Origin: Bacteroidota bacterium
GTDB taxonomy: Bacteria; Bacteroidota; Bacteroidia; 2-12-FULL-35-15
Assembly (NCBI GenBank): GCA_947466965.1
Contig: CANIFU010000014.1
Span: 1-50,751, forward strand
Direction of reading: 5' to 3'
Length of the DNA: 50,751 bases
How positions within the stretch are numbered: the first letter of the stretch is position 1; each line of letters opens with the position of its first letter. Both the position numbers and the translations under genes were made by a program. Shown one piece after another: positions 17,275 to 25,787 of this stretch. A model generated the notes under the pieces. It was given only the letters and a program-made list of their open reading frames with translations. It was not told where the DNA came from and did not search any database.

Positions 17275-17928
17275 CTATTTAAGTGCCTTGATAAAATCAA
17301 TCATATCTATTTTTATTAGTTCCCAATGCTTTTCTCTTAAACATACCGGATCAAAATCTCCATCAGCATTTTCAAACTGGGTAAAATTCTTTTTTAAAAC
17401 AACTTTGTCATGACTATAAGGATATCTTTTTTCGTGTAAAGAAACCATTTCATCAACACTATACGCGTCCATTAATTCATGTATATCCCAAAAATCTTTT
17501 TTACGACCACCTCTTTGTATTACATCTAATTTCATTGCAATAATTTCTTCAACACTTGCAATACGAATATCATCAATCACAGTAATACCATCAATAAATT
17601 CATCCGTATAGAAAAGGTCTAGCTTAATGCTGTTACTCTCGCTTTCCCCGACAAAATAAGATTTACCAAAGCCTATTATATCATCGTTACTCGTATCAAC
17701 GTAAGGATAGTGCGAACGTAAAAAAGAATCTATCTTACCAAAATCAATTGAATCATAAGCTGCATCAGTAAATAAATCAATATCAACCGATTCTCTATGT
17801 CCTCTGTATAAACTTAATCCTGTTCCTCCAACCAATCTGAATTTATCAAACTCTTTAGCTGCCATAAGAGTTTTCAAAACACTCAATAACAAAGGAGTTA
17901 CTGTTTTATAAAATAAACTATTTGCCAT
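17275..17928 (-). CDS. Nucleotidyltransferase toxin, AbiEii/AbiGii family
   Basis: The 217-aa protein has the family's nucleotidyltransferase core: GGTGLSLYRGHRESVDIDLF at about residues 34-53, with the GG pair and the metal-binding DID at 49-51. A later Lys/Arg segment (AMKLDVIQRGGRKKDFWDI) is also conserved. AbiEii-type enzymes act as toxins of type IV-like systems in phage abortive infection; related MenT enzymes block tRNAs by adding nucleotides. Its start overlaps the upstream antitoxin gene by 11 bp. The start at 17928 was kept because of this coupling. It is cargo of the 17211-18770 segment. Confidence 0.87.
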   Translation of the reverse strand: MANSLFYKTVTPLLLSVLKTLMAAKEFDKFRLVGGTGLSLYRGHRESVDIDLFTDAAYDSIDFGKIDSFLRSHYPYVDTSNDDIIGFGKSYFVGESESNSIKLDLFYTDEFIDGITVIDDIRIASVEEIIAMKLDVIQRGGRKKDFWDIHELMDAYSVDEMVSLHEKRYPYSHDKVVLKKNFTQFENADGDFDPVCLREKHWELIKIDMIDFIKALK

Positions 17929-18379
17929 ACAATTTTAAAATTCCAGTTACTATATCTTTACCGTAAAAACGAATAATCTCTTTTTTTTCGATTTCATTAC
18001 CACGTTCAAACACTCTTTTTATAACTGCTTTTTTTTGTTTCTCCCAAGCAATCTTCTCCATTTTTGTATCCCAAAATAATATTGATCTTAACTTAGTAAA
18101 ATCAGGATGTTCCGTATTTTGTCTTCTTTTCTCTTCTTCAATATCGTAATAAACCTGTAAAATCATGAAATACCCCTCTTCCATGCCAAGAGCTTGCTCA
18201 ATCTTTAAAGCTAAAGGAGTGTTCATTTTTCTTTTCCCTTTAGTTATCGAAACTAGCGTCTGTGGAAACTCCTGCAAAGAAAGGGCAAAACGACCTTTGC
18301 CCATATTGCGTTGCTTCAACTCTCTCTCTAATACAATTCCAGGATGAATTCCTTTTATGATTTGAATATTTGATTTCAT
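17918..18379 (-). CDS. HTH antitoxin paired with the AbiEii-type toxin
   Basis: The 153-aa protein has an N-terminal Xre-type helix-turn-helix (about residues 10-75) beginning with the HigA/VapI-like phrase GIHPGIVLERELKQRNMGKG. The C-terminal part (LRSILFWDTKMEKIAWEKQK) resembles the DUF6922-like domain often found beside nucleotidyltransferase toxins in Bacteroidota. It probably neutralises the downstream toxin and represses its own promoter. A TATATTTG -7 element and an inverted repeat sit directly before its start. The 11-bp overlap with the toxin gene supports one operon. Confidence 0.82.
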   Translation of the reverse strand: MKSNIQIIKGIHPGIVLERELKQRNMGKGRFALSLQEFPQTLVSITKGKRKMNTPLALKIEQALGMEEGYFMILQVYYDIEEEKRRQNTEHPDFTKLRSILFWDTKMEKIAWEKQKKAVIKRVFERGNEIEKKEIIRFYGKDIVTGILKLYGK

Positions 18380-18383
18380 ACTG

Positions 18384-18411
18384 CAAATATAAACAATTTT
18401 GTTTACACAAA
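18384..18411 (-). promoter_or_regulatory. Antitoxin promoter with embedded operator
   Basis: On the minus strand TATATTTG (18391-18384) is the -7 element and TTTG at 18411-18408 lies 16 bp upstream. Between them is an inverted repeat with 7-bp arms, TAAACAA-TT-TTGTTTA (18390-18405). Binding of a dimeric HTH antitoxin there would block RNA polymerase. Confidence 0.6.
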
Positions 18412-18450
18412 TACTATTATATCGATTAAATCAAAAACACATAATTAATA

Positions 18451-18588
18451 TCATTTAGGAACTGGAATTAATGGATTTGTTTGTTCCGCTTGTTTAATAA
18501 TAGACTGCACATATATTTTAGCGAGTGAACGGAGGAAAGCTATTTCATCTTCTGTTAGGCCTTTAAGGGGATTATTGTTCTCAGACAT
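18451..18588 (-). CDS. Small conserved ORF A (45 aa) heading the toxin/antitoxin segment
   Basis: ATG at 18588 opens a 45-codon frame ending TGA at 18453-18451. Its protein starts MSENNNPLKGLTEDEIAFLR and continues with a helix (SLAKIYVQSIIKQAEQ). A clear homologue (ORF B, 50 aa, 25608-25760) lies in the next segment; the two share NPLKGL-EDEI-FLR-LAKIYV-SI-K. They differ at many bases yet keep the frame, which supports a translated gene. Function is unknown; size and helix suggest a small partner or DNA-binding protein. It precedes the antitoxin gene by 71 bp on the same strand. Confidence 0.7.
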   Translation of the reverse strand: MSENNNPLKGLTEDEIAFLRSLAKIYVQSIIKQAEQTNPLIPVPK

Positions 18589-18614
18589 ATTTATTAAGTT
18601 TAAAATTTATTTCT

Positions 18615-18622
18615 CAAACTTA
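18615..18622 (-). promoter_or_regulatory. Candidate -7 element of small ORF A
   Basis: TAAGTTTG on the minus strand matches TAnnTTTG and lies 27 bp before the ATG. The matching position 18 bp upstream reads TTAG, from the tRNA-like fragment, instead of TTG as in the other copy. Confidence 0.45.
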
Positions 18623-18639
18623 ATAAAAACCGATTACCC

Positions 18640-18656
18640 CTAATGGGGCTCGAACA
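18640..18656 (-). repeat. tRNA-His T-arm copy in the header of small ORF A
   Basis: CTAATGGGGCTCGAACAC matches the T-arm and acceptor side of tRNA-His with one difference across the 16-bp core (18640-18655). An equivalent copy lies at 25813-25828. Confidence 0.8.
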
Positions 18657-18709
18657 CGAAAAACATTCTTAAAACTATTGATTTTATTAGGAAACGGGAT
18701 TGTTTGTTA

Positions 18710-18743
18710 GTGCAGAAAACTATCTAAAATGACAAAAGCCCCT
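18710..18743. repeat. 34-bp exact direct repeat (header linker, copy A)
   Basis: This 34-bp block, beginning GTGCAGAAAACTATCTAAAA, is identical to 25883-25916. It lies between the T-arm copy and the terminator. Flanking bases on both sides remain similar, making this the best conserved part of a duplicated header of about 320 bp. Confidence 0.9.
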
Positions 18744-18759
18744 AAAATTAGGGGCTTTT
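18734..18759 (-). terminator. Terminator of the giant secreted-protein gene
   Basis: A perfect 12-bp stem (AAAAGCCCCTAA and its complement) is followed by TTTTG on the minus strand. It sits about 60 bp past the stop of the gene at 18818 and corresponds to the terminator at the intact tRNA-His. Confidence 0.85.
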
Positions 18760-18765
18760 GAATTA

Positions 18766-18779
18766 AGGGTGGGCAGTGA
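18766..18779 (-). repeat. tRNA-His 3'-end remnant, copy 3 (degenerate)
   Basis: AGGGTGGGCAGTGA aligns with AGGGTGGCCAATGG at copy 2 and at the intact tRNA, with three differences. The 21-bp repeat GAATGAAGTTGAACAC... follows directly. Confidence 0.65.
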
Positions 18780-18800
18780 GAATGAAGTTGAACACTTTTT
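18780..18800. repeat. 21-bp direct repeat, copy 2 (cargo 3' boundary)
   Basis: Identical to 17222-17242. It sits between a tRNA-His 3'-end remnant and the stop codon of the giant gene. Confidence 0.85.
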
Positions 18801-18817
18801 AAGGGTAATTGAAAAAA

Positions 18818-21800
18818 TTATTGCAAAACAATTTTCTTATTAATTACATTTTTATTTTCATCGATTACTTCTACAAAATAAACCCCAGCTAACATTTCTC
18901 CTTTTTCAATAACAAGTTGTTTTCCTGAAAAAACAATTGTCTTTATTTCTTTACCTAACACATCCTTTATTTTTATCGTGCTATTTTTTTGCACTTCATT
19001 AAAAGCAATTGTTGTTTGCTCGGTAAAAGGATTCGGGTAAATAGTAAATCCTGAATTGTTTGTAGTTAAAGCAAGCCCTGTAGCTAAAGGAATTATTGTT
19101 ATCGAATCCTGAGGTGTATTGAATACCTGTAGCGTACCAATATCATTATTTGCTATGTAATCAGAAATAGCTAAATTAAAAATTGAAATTGTACTTATAG
19201 ACGTCTTAGCTTGAAATTTAAAATCGGCTATTTTTCCAAAACCACTTACATTGTTGTGATCAATTCTTGTAATACCACCATATGCAGTTGATGAAAATGC
19301 GTCAATTTTTGCAATTGTTATAGCATCGGTTCCAGGCGTTCCTAACCAACTTGTTGGATAAGTTAAACTTTCTGTTCCCGGCTGAACCAATGAAACATCA
19401 TAATTAATATTAAAGGCAACTCCATATAAATTACTAACTGGCAATGTTGAACTTCCTGCCCATACCTCCACATCTACTATATCACCTGCATTATAAGTGC
19501 TGCTGGCTGTAACAAAATAAAGATCAGAGACTAATAATCTTGCATTACCAATACCTGGAGCAAATGCATGCACCAAACTAAAATTTAAATTAATTGCCAA
19601 CGTATCGTTATTGTCAATTACACCATCACCATTGCAATCGGCATGTTTTATGTCTGAACCGTTGGTTTCTAATGTCCCCCAATCGCTTGCAGAATAGGCT
19701 TGCCAAGTATTACTAACACTTGCACGTGGTGTTCCTGTTTGAGAATAAAATAAGCCAATAGGTAATAAATCGAAATTATTTGCAACAGAATCGTTGTTAG
19801 CATCACCTGGCCAAACGTAACAATCGTTATTTACAATTACGTTGACTGAACTAGAAACAGAAGAACAACCATTTATATCTGTAATCAAAACTGAATCAAT
19901 TTGAGAAGATAACACCGTAATATTTTGCGTTGTTGCACCAGTGCTCCATAAATATGAGGTTGCGATACTAGATGAAAGAATTACCGAATCTCCCAAACAA
20001 AAAGTTGTTGGGCCGCTTGGAGTTATAATTGGCGTGGAAGGCAATGCATAAACTGTTACGGCTGTGGCAACTGAAGTTGCTGAACAACCAGAAAAATCTG
20101 TTACAGTTACTGAATCATTTTCGGAAACAGCAACAGTAATGTTTTGCGTTGTTGCTCCATTTGACCATAAATAAGTGGCAAATCCAGAACCAGCATCAAG
20201 CATTACACTGCCACCAGCACAAAAACTTGTGGAACCACTTGGAGTAATAATTGCTGTTGGTAATGGTAATACCGTTACTGGTGTAATAGTTGAGGTTGCT
20301 GAACAACCATTTATATCAGTTATTGTCACAGAATCATTTTCGGAAGTTGAAACAGTAATGCTTTGCGTTGTTGCGCCTGTACTCCATAAATAAGAATTAG
20401 CAAGAGTTGATGTAAGCGTCACTGAATTTCCGGAACAGAATGTTGTTGGTCCGCTTAAAGTTATTGTAGGAGTAGCAGGAAGAGGATAAACAGTTATTGT
20501 TACAATTTGTGGTGTTCCTACACATCCTCCTACAGTTGCTGTGGGCGTTACAGTATAGGTTAATGTTTGAGCTACACCAGAACTATTGACTATCGTATCA
20601 TTTAATGTACTTGTTGTTTGAGCAATTAAACTTTCACCTGTTGTATTAACATTATCACCCGCCACCCACGAATAAGTAGAAGCCACAGAACTTGTAAATA
20701 CAATATTTACCGAACTACCACTACAACTTGCTTTAGAACTCATACTGGTCATTATCGGTCCTGCACTTATTTGATTTGAAAAAGTTACAAAGCTACCAGA
20801 ACCGCTCCCAGGAACTGAAACTGCCAAGTCGGGTCTATTATCGCCATCAATATCACCAATACAAATATTCTGAGGCCAAAAGTCAGTAAAGTAATCCACT
20901 TTGGTAGCAAAATCAATTAATCCTATTGTTGACTGATTTTTTAATAATGAAATTGTACTATCATTTTGATTTGCAACCGCAAGATCAGGTTTACCATCAC
21001 CATTAAGATCACCAATTGAAAGAACACCTGCCCCAGCCCGTGTTTGAAAATCAACCTTTGTAGCAAAAGATATAATTCCTATTGATCCAATATTTCTCAA
21101 TGTTGAAAGATGTGTGGAAGAAGAATTTGCGTTTGCGATTGTCAGATCGGGTTTACCATCTCCATCTAAATCACTTATATAAACACCTTCTGGATAGGAA
21201 CCTCCAGTATTAAAATTTACTCTTGGTGCAAAGGAAATAACTCCGATAGTGCATGTATTTTTGCAGACCGATACGGTGTAATCAACTTGATTTACAAATG
21301 CAAGTTCGGGTTTAGAATCCCCATCAATATCCCCGATAGCAACCCCCCAAGGAGCTGATCCTGTTGAATAGAACTGAGGTGATGCAAAAGATATCATTCC
21401 AATAGTAGAAGTATTTCTCAATATTGAACCATTATACACAGGTATTGTATAATTATCATTTGTTACTGCAATATCAGGTTTCCCGTCTCCATCTAAATCA
21501 CCTGACGTAAAATGTGGGTTCATTGCTGCTACAGTAAAATCTATTTTAGATGCAAATGAAATCGAACCAACAGTACTTGTATTTCTTAAGATCGATATTA
21601 AATTATTATTCAGCATTGCAATATCTGGTTTCCCATCCATATCAAAATCAGTTATTATCGTTTCAACAGGTACTATAAATGAAACGCTCAGGGGAACTGC
21701 AGCTGCGTATGAAATGCTTCCTGGAATACTGGTATTTCTTAATGCTATAATTCCTACACTTCCTCCACCATAAGATAATACCATATCATTTTTCCCGTCA

Positions 21801-24800
21801 CCATCAAGGTCCGCTGCAGATGCAAACCCATGATCTCCCGCAAGCCTGGTTGTTTTAGGTCCGAAAGACGAGGCTGTTAAATCTCCACTACATGGAAATG
21901 TTACAATAAATTGCTGATCTGAATAAGCAGTAGTATTGCTTGTTAAATTAGTAACTGTAATATATGCATACGTTGCCCCTCCAGGGACAACTACAGACAA
22001 TGAAGTTGACGTTGCAGAAGTAACAATAGCTTGAGTCGCACCAAAGAAAACTGCATTATTTAATGGACTTAGATCAAATCCGCATCCTGTAATAGTAACT
22101 GTTGTTCCTACATTACCCAAAATAGGAGAAAAAGAACTGATTGATGATTTTATCACGGCACTTACAGCTGTTCTTATAAGAGTTGTGCAACCTGCATTTG
22201 TTGCATCAACATAAAATAATGTAGTAGTATTTATGACGGGAGTATTAAAACTATTTCCTGTTCCTAATGAAACTCCCCCCACAGGATTAGCATACCAATT
22301 AATTGTACCCACTGATGCTGTTGCGCTTAAAGAAACTGATCCGGCACCACAACTATAAGAGGACACAACTGAAGTAATTGTTGGTCCTACATAAGCTGTA
22401 TTTCTGAAAAACGAAATTTTGTTAACTCCATTTTCAGAGACTATCAAATCTGGGCGCCCGTCACCATCAATATCACCAATTGCAATCCCTTGCGGATTTG
22501 TACCCGCAGCAAAATCAACTTTTGCAGAACAAGATATAGTTGCAATAGTACTTGTATTTTTTATTACTGAAATTGTAGTAGCTCCACTGTTAGCAATCGC
22601 AAAATCAGGTTTTCCATCTCCATCAAGATCCGTAATCGCCAAATGGAAAGGAGATGCTCCAGTTGCAAAATCTACTTTCGCGGCAAACGAAATAGTTCCA
22701 ACTGTACTTGTACTTTTGAATATTGAAATTGAATTTGCTCCATAATTTGTTGCAACGATATCCATTTTTCCATCTCCATTGATATCTGCTATACCAACAC
22801 ATTGAGTTGTTCCTGTAGTTGTAAAATCTATTTTTGCTGCAAATGAAATTGCGACCCCTGCACTCGTATTTCTGATGACGGAAACAGTACTAAAACTATA
22901 ATTTGCAGTTACAATATCTGCTTTCCCATCACCATCAATGTCATTTAATTTGACACTAACTGGTGCGACACCAGTTGCAAAATCCACTTTAGCAGCAAAA
23001 GATATTGTTATAACATTGCTTGTATTTTTAAAAACTGACGCAGTATTGGAGCCTTGATTCACCACAACAATTTCAGGTTTGCCATCACCATTAATATCAC
23101 GAATTGCAACATCTGCTGGATTGGTACCCGTTAAAAGATCGATTTTAGGTGCAAATGAAATTATTCCTGGTGTACTAGTGTTTTTTAAAACGGATACCGT
23201 ATTTGCAGAATAATTCACAACAGCAATGTCTAGTTTTCCATCTGCATTTATATCCCCAAAAGCTGATGCATATGGAGCCGTTCCTGTTACAAAATCAACC
23301 TTGGGAGCATAAGAAATCGTCCCCGCAGTTCCAATATTCTGATAAACTGAAACTGTATTGGTTCCGTAATTTGAAACAACCATATCCGTTTTCCCATCTC
23401 CGTCCAAATCGACAAGCGAAACACCTTTAGGATTTGCGCCTGTTATCGAATCAACTTTTACAGCAAAAGAGGTTGAATTAATAGCTCCAGCACAAGGAAA
23501 AGTGACATTAAATGACGATGTTGAATATCCCGTTAAAAGTGATGATAAATTTGTTACAGAAATTGGCTGATATGTTTCCGCAACAGGAACGGTAAAAGTA
23601 AGTGATGTCGTACTTGCCGAAGTAACGGTAGCCTTGATGGCTCCAAAGTACACACTATTATTTGCAATTGAAGGATCAAAATCAGTTCCAGTAATTACTA
23701 CCGATGTTCCAATACTTCCGGAAGTTGGAGTAAACGAAACAATAACTGGAGCTGGAACAGCGAGCGTAGTGATTGTCTGGACATCAGAATTTGAGCTTAA
23801 ACCACAAGCATTCGTTACTCTTACTCTATAATAATAAGTTATGTTCGGATATAACCCCGATACATTATAGCTAATAACATTTCCAACATTCAAATTTGTA
23901 TAACTGCTCAGCAATGAAGTAAAGGCTGCATCATAAGCAACATCCAAATAATAATTGACTGCCCCAGAAAAAGCACTCCAATTAGCATTAAATGATCCAC
24001 TTGTTATGACCGTTCCCGGAGATGACACTGGCGCGAAGGATCCTAAATTTCTTAAAACTGAAACTGCTCCTGCACTCGTTTGATCTGCTGTTGCTAAGTC
24101 AGGACTTCCATCACCGTCCAAATCGCCAGTTACAAGATAGGCTGGAACAGGTCCTGCGGAAAAATCATCTTTGGGTTGAAAATTAAAAGTACCAATTGTG
24201 CTTGCATTCTTTAAAACTGAAACGACTGTTGAACCGGTACAGGCAAGTGATACATCAGGAAATCCATCTCCATCAATATCATTTATAGAAACACAGAATG
24301 GGCCTGTTGCGGTTGCAAAATCAACTTTTGGTGCAAAAGAAATTGTTCCAGGTGTTCCGGTATTTCTTAACAAGGAAAGCGTATTTGCACCATTATTTGC
24401 AACGGCAAGGTCCAGCAAACCATCCCCATCCAAATCACCCAAAGCTACATTTCTAGGATTCGCTCCCGTTGCAAAATCTATATTAGGAGAAAATGTTACT
24501 GTTCCCACAGTGCTTATATTCCGGTATAACGAAATAGTATTTGAATTATAATTTGCAACAGCAATGTCAATTTTCCCGTCATCATCAACATCTCCAGTAG
24601 AAACACATTGTGGTGAAAATCCACAAGAAAGGTCAACTTTTGCCGCAAAAGAAATTGTAACAATTGTCCCCGTATTCTTAAAAGTTGAAATTGAAGATGC
24701 ACTGCTATTTGCAACAGTCATGTCTAATTTTCCGTCTCCATCAAAATCAGCAAGAGAGATACTTCGTGGAGATGTTCCTGTTACAAAATCGACTTTGGTA

Positions 24801-25483
24801 GCAAAAGATATTGCACCAATTGAACTGGTATTTTTCAAGATTGAAATTGTACCACTTCCATAATTTACAGTAGCCAAATCAAGCTTCCCATCTCCGTTAA
24901 TATCTCCCATTTTAAGATCAATTACCCCCGAACCAACGGTAAAATCTACTTTTGGAGCAAACGAAACAGAACCACTTGTACTTGTGTTTAAAAACACAGA
25001 TACTTTTGTGCCTGCGCCTCCGGATGCATAATCTGCCAAAGCAAGTTCTGATTTTCCATCACCGTCCAAATCTCCAATCGCAACACCATAAGGGGCAGAA
25101 AGTGCACCTGTAGAAAATGTTAACTGAGGTGCGAAAGAAGATGTATTGATTGCACCACCGCAAGGGAAAGTAACAAGAAACGGTTTAGGAGAATATCCAA
25201 TAAGATTTGTTGAAATATCAATAACGGAAATAAATTGATAAGTAGCACCAACCGGAACTGTTAAGGTTAAAGAAGAAATGCTCGCTGCAGAAACAACAGC
25301 CTGCGTTGCACCAAAAAAAACAATATTATTTGCAGGAGTCGCATTAAAATTACTTCCAGTTATTGTTACTGATGTTCCTACAGGGCCAGACATAGGAGCA
25401 AATGAAGTAATAATCGGCTGTGATATGGCAATATTGATAAAGCCAACAAACGCAAACAATGCAATGAAATAGATTTTTTTCAT
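18818..25483 (-). CDS. Giant T9SS-exported protein: three TIG + FG-GAP propellers, PKD-like repeats, dockerin-like and cohesin-like domains
   Basis: The 2221-aa protein starts with a signal peptide (to about residue 21). A TIG/IPT domain and seven FG-GAP/VCBS repeats with DxDGDGxxD calcium loops follow (about 22-480). Next come an FN3-like domain (about 484-575), TIG plus seven repeats (about 579-1030), an Ig-like domain, and TIG plus seven repeats (about 1111-1570). A PKD/Ig-like region has three near-identical repeats of about 68 residues (about 1670-1880). Two dockerin-like EF-hand loops lie near 1891 and 1948, and a cohesin-like beta domain at about 1979-2125. The last 78 residues are a T9SS type A sorting domain (YPNPF...GVYFVEV). 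Probable role: cell-surface or secreted adhesin or scaffold. It has no recognisable -7 element of its own and may be co-transcribed with small ORF B upstream. Confidence 0.88.
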   Translation of the reverse strand: MKKIYFIALFAFVGFINIAISQPIITSFAPMSGPVGTSVTITGSNFNATPANNIVFFGATQAVVSAASISSLTLTVPVGATYQFISVIDISTNLIGYSPKPFLVTFPCGGAINTSSFAPQLTFSTGALSAPYGVAIGDLDGDGKSELALADYASGGAGTKVSVFLNTSTSGSVSFAPKVDFTVGSGVIDLKMGDINGDGKLDLATVNYGSGTISILKNTSSIGAISFATKVDFVTGTSPRSISLADFDGDGKLDMTVANSSASSISTFKNTGTIVTISFAAKVDLSCGFSPQCVSTGDVDDDGKIDIAVANYNSNTISLYRNISTVGTVTFSPNIDFATGANPRNVALGDLDGDGLLDLAVANNGANTLSLLRNTGTPGTISFAPKVDFATATGPFCVSINDIDGDGFPDVSLACTGSTVVSVLKNASTIGTFNFQPKDDFSAGPVPAYLVTGDLDGDGSPDLATADQTSAGAVSVLRNLGSFAPVSSPGTVITSGSFNANWSAFSGAVNYYLDVAYDAAFTSLLSSYTNLNVGNVISYNVSGLYPNITYYYRVRVTNACGLSSNSDVQTITTLAVPAPVIVSFTPTSGSIGTSVVITGTDFDPSIANNSVYFGAIKATVTSASTTSLTFTVPVAETYQPISVTNLSSLLTGYSTSSFNVTFPCAGAINSTSFAVKVDSITGANPKGVSLVDLDGDGKTDMVVSNYGTNTVSVYQNIGTAGTISYAPKVDFVTGTAPYASAFGDINADGKLDIAVVNYSANTVSVLKNTSTPGIISFAPKIDLLTGTNPADVAIRDINGDGKPEIVVVNQGSNTASVFKNTSNVITISFAAKVDFATGVAPVSVKLNDIDGDGKADIVTANYSFSTVSVIRNTSAGVAISFAAKIDFTTTGTTQCVGIADINGDGKMDIVATNYGANSISIFKSTSTVGTISFAAKVDFATGASPFHLAITDLDGDGKPDFAIANSGATTISVIKNTSTIATISCSAKVDFAAGTNPQGIAIGDIDGDGRPDLIVSENGVNKISFFRNTAYVGPTITSVVSSYSCGAGSVSLSATASVGTINWYANPVGGVSLGTGNSFNTPVINTTTLFYVDATNAGCTTLIRTAVSAVIKSSISSFSPILGNVGTTVTITGCGFDLSPLNNAVFFGATQAIVTSATSTSLSVVVPGGATYAYITVTNLTSNTTAYSDQQFIVTFPCSGDLTASSFGPKTTRLAGDHGFASAADLDGDGKNDMVLSYGGGSVGIIALRNTSIPGSISYAAAVPLSVSFIVPVETIITDFDMDGKPDIAMLNNNLISILRNTSTVGSISFASKIDFTVAAMNPHFTSGDLDGDGKPDIAVTNDNYTIPVYNGSILRNTSTIGMISFASPQFYSTGSAPWGVAIGDIDGDSKPELAFVNQVDYTVSVCKNTCTIGVISFAPRVNFNTGGSYPEGVYISDLDGDGKPDLTIANANSSSTHLSTLRNIGSIGIISFATKVDFQTRAGAGVLSIGDLNGDGKPDLAVANQNDSTISLLKNQSTIGLIDFATKVDYFTDFWPQNICIGDIDGDNRPDLAVSVPGSGSGSFVTFSNQISAGPIMTSMSSKASCSGSSVNIVFTSSVASTYSWVAGDNVNTTGESLIAQTTSTLNDTIVNSSGVAQTLTYTVTPTATVGGCVGTPQIVTITVYPLPATPTITLSGPTTFCSGNSVTLTSTLANSYLWSTGATTQSITVSTSENDSVTITDINGCSATSTITPVTVLPLPTAIITPSGSTSFCAGGSVMLDAGSGFATYLWSNGATTQNITVAVSENDSVTVTDFSGCSATSVATAVTVYALPSTPIITPSGPTTFCLGDSVILSSSIATSYLWSTGATTQNITVLSSQIDSVLITDINGCSSVSSSVNVIVNNDCYVWPGDANNDSVANNFDLLPIGLFYSQTGTPRASVSNTWQAYSASDWGTLETNGSDIKHADCNGDGVIDNNDTLAINLNFSLVHAFAPGIGNARLLVSDLYFVTASSTYNAGDIVDVEVWAGSSTLPVSNLYGVAFNINYDVSLVQPGTESLTYPTSWLGTPGTDAITIAKIDAFSSTAYGGITRIDHNNVSGFGKIADFKFQAKTSISTISIFNLAISDYIANNDIGTLQVFNTPQDSITIIPLATGLALTTNNSGFTIYPNPFTEQTTIAFNEVQKNSTIKIKDVLGKEIKTIVFSGKQLVIEKGEMLAGVYFVEVIDENKNVINKKIVLQ
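19830..20470 (-). repeat. Three tandem PKD-like repeats within the giant gene
   Basis: Three successive units of roughly 68 codons share PSGPTTFCSGNSV-like starts and the phrase YLWSTGATTQ followed by ITV and DSV-ITD-NGCSA. The DNA copies are similar but not identical, consistent with older internal duplication. Confidence 0.8.
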
Positions 25484-25607
25484 TCTTTTTAATTTTAAAA
25501 TGGGAGTAACATTGTAATCAAAGAACTTGCTTTGATTTTCAATTAGCTAATATACTGTTTATTCAAACAAGAACCTTTTTCTTAATTATTCGACTTGTTT
25601 TATAATA

Positions 25608-25760
25608 CTAACTAATTCTTTTACTTTTAGAAATTGGAAGCAATGACGTTTGTTCTTCTATTTTTTTAACAATAGACTCTACATAAATCTTAGCTAATAA
25701 ACGAAGAAAAATTATTTCATCTTCTGGTAAGCCTTTTAGCGGATTTTTGGTCTTAGACAT
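25608..25760 (-). CDS. Small conserved ORF B (50 aa) heading the giant-gene segment
   Basis: ATG at 25760 opens a 50-codon frame ending TAG at 25610-25608. The protein starts MSKTKNPLKGLPEDEIIFLR, continues LLAKIYVESIVKKIEE, and ends in a basic tail (KSKRIS). It is homologous to ORF A (18451-18588) over about 35 residues, then diverges. The start of the giant gene lies 124 bp downstream on the same strand. No known family is recognised. The repeated position at the head of two unrelated cargos suggests that it belongs to the segment rather than to the cargo. Confidence 0.72.
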   Translation of the reverse strand: MSKTKNPLKGLPEDEIIFLRLLAKIYVESIVKKIEEQTSLLPISKSKRIS

Positions 25761-25787
25761 TTTTTAATTAGTTTAAAAATTATTTCT

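Noticed and set aside
20175-24863. Several plus-strand frames of 60-117 codons
   Set aside because: All lie antisense within the giant repeat protein and mirror its repeat structure; the coding strand has a continuous 2221-aa frame with clear domains.
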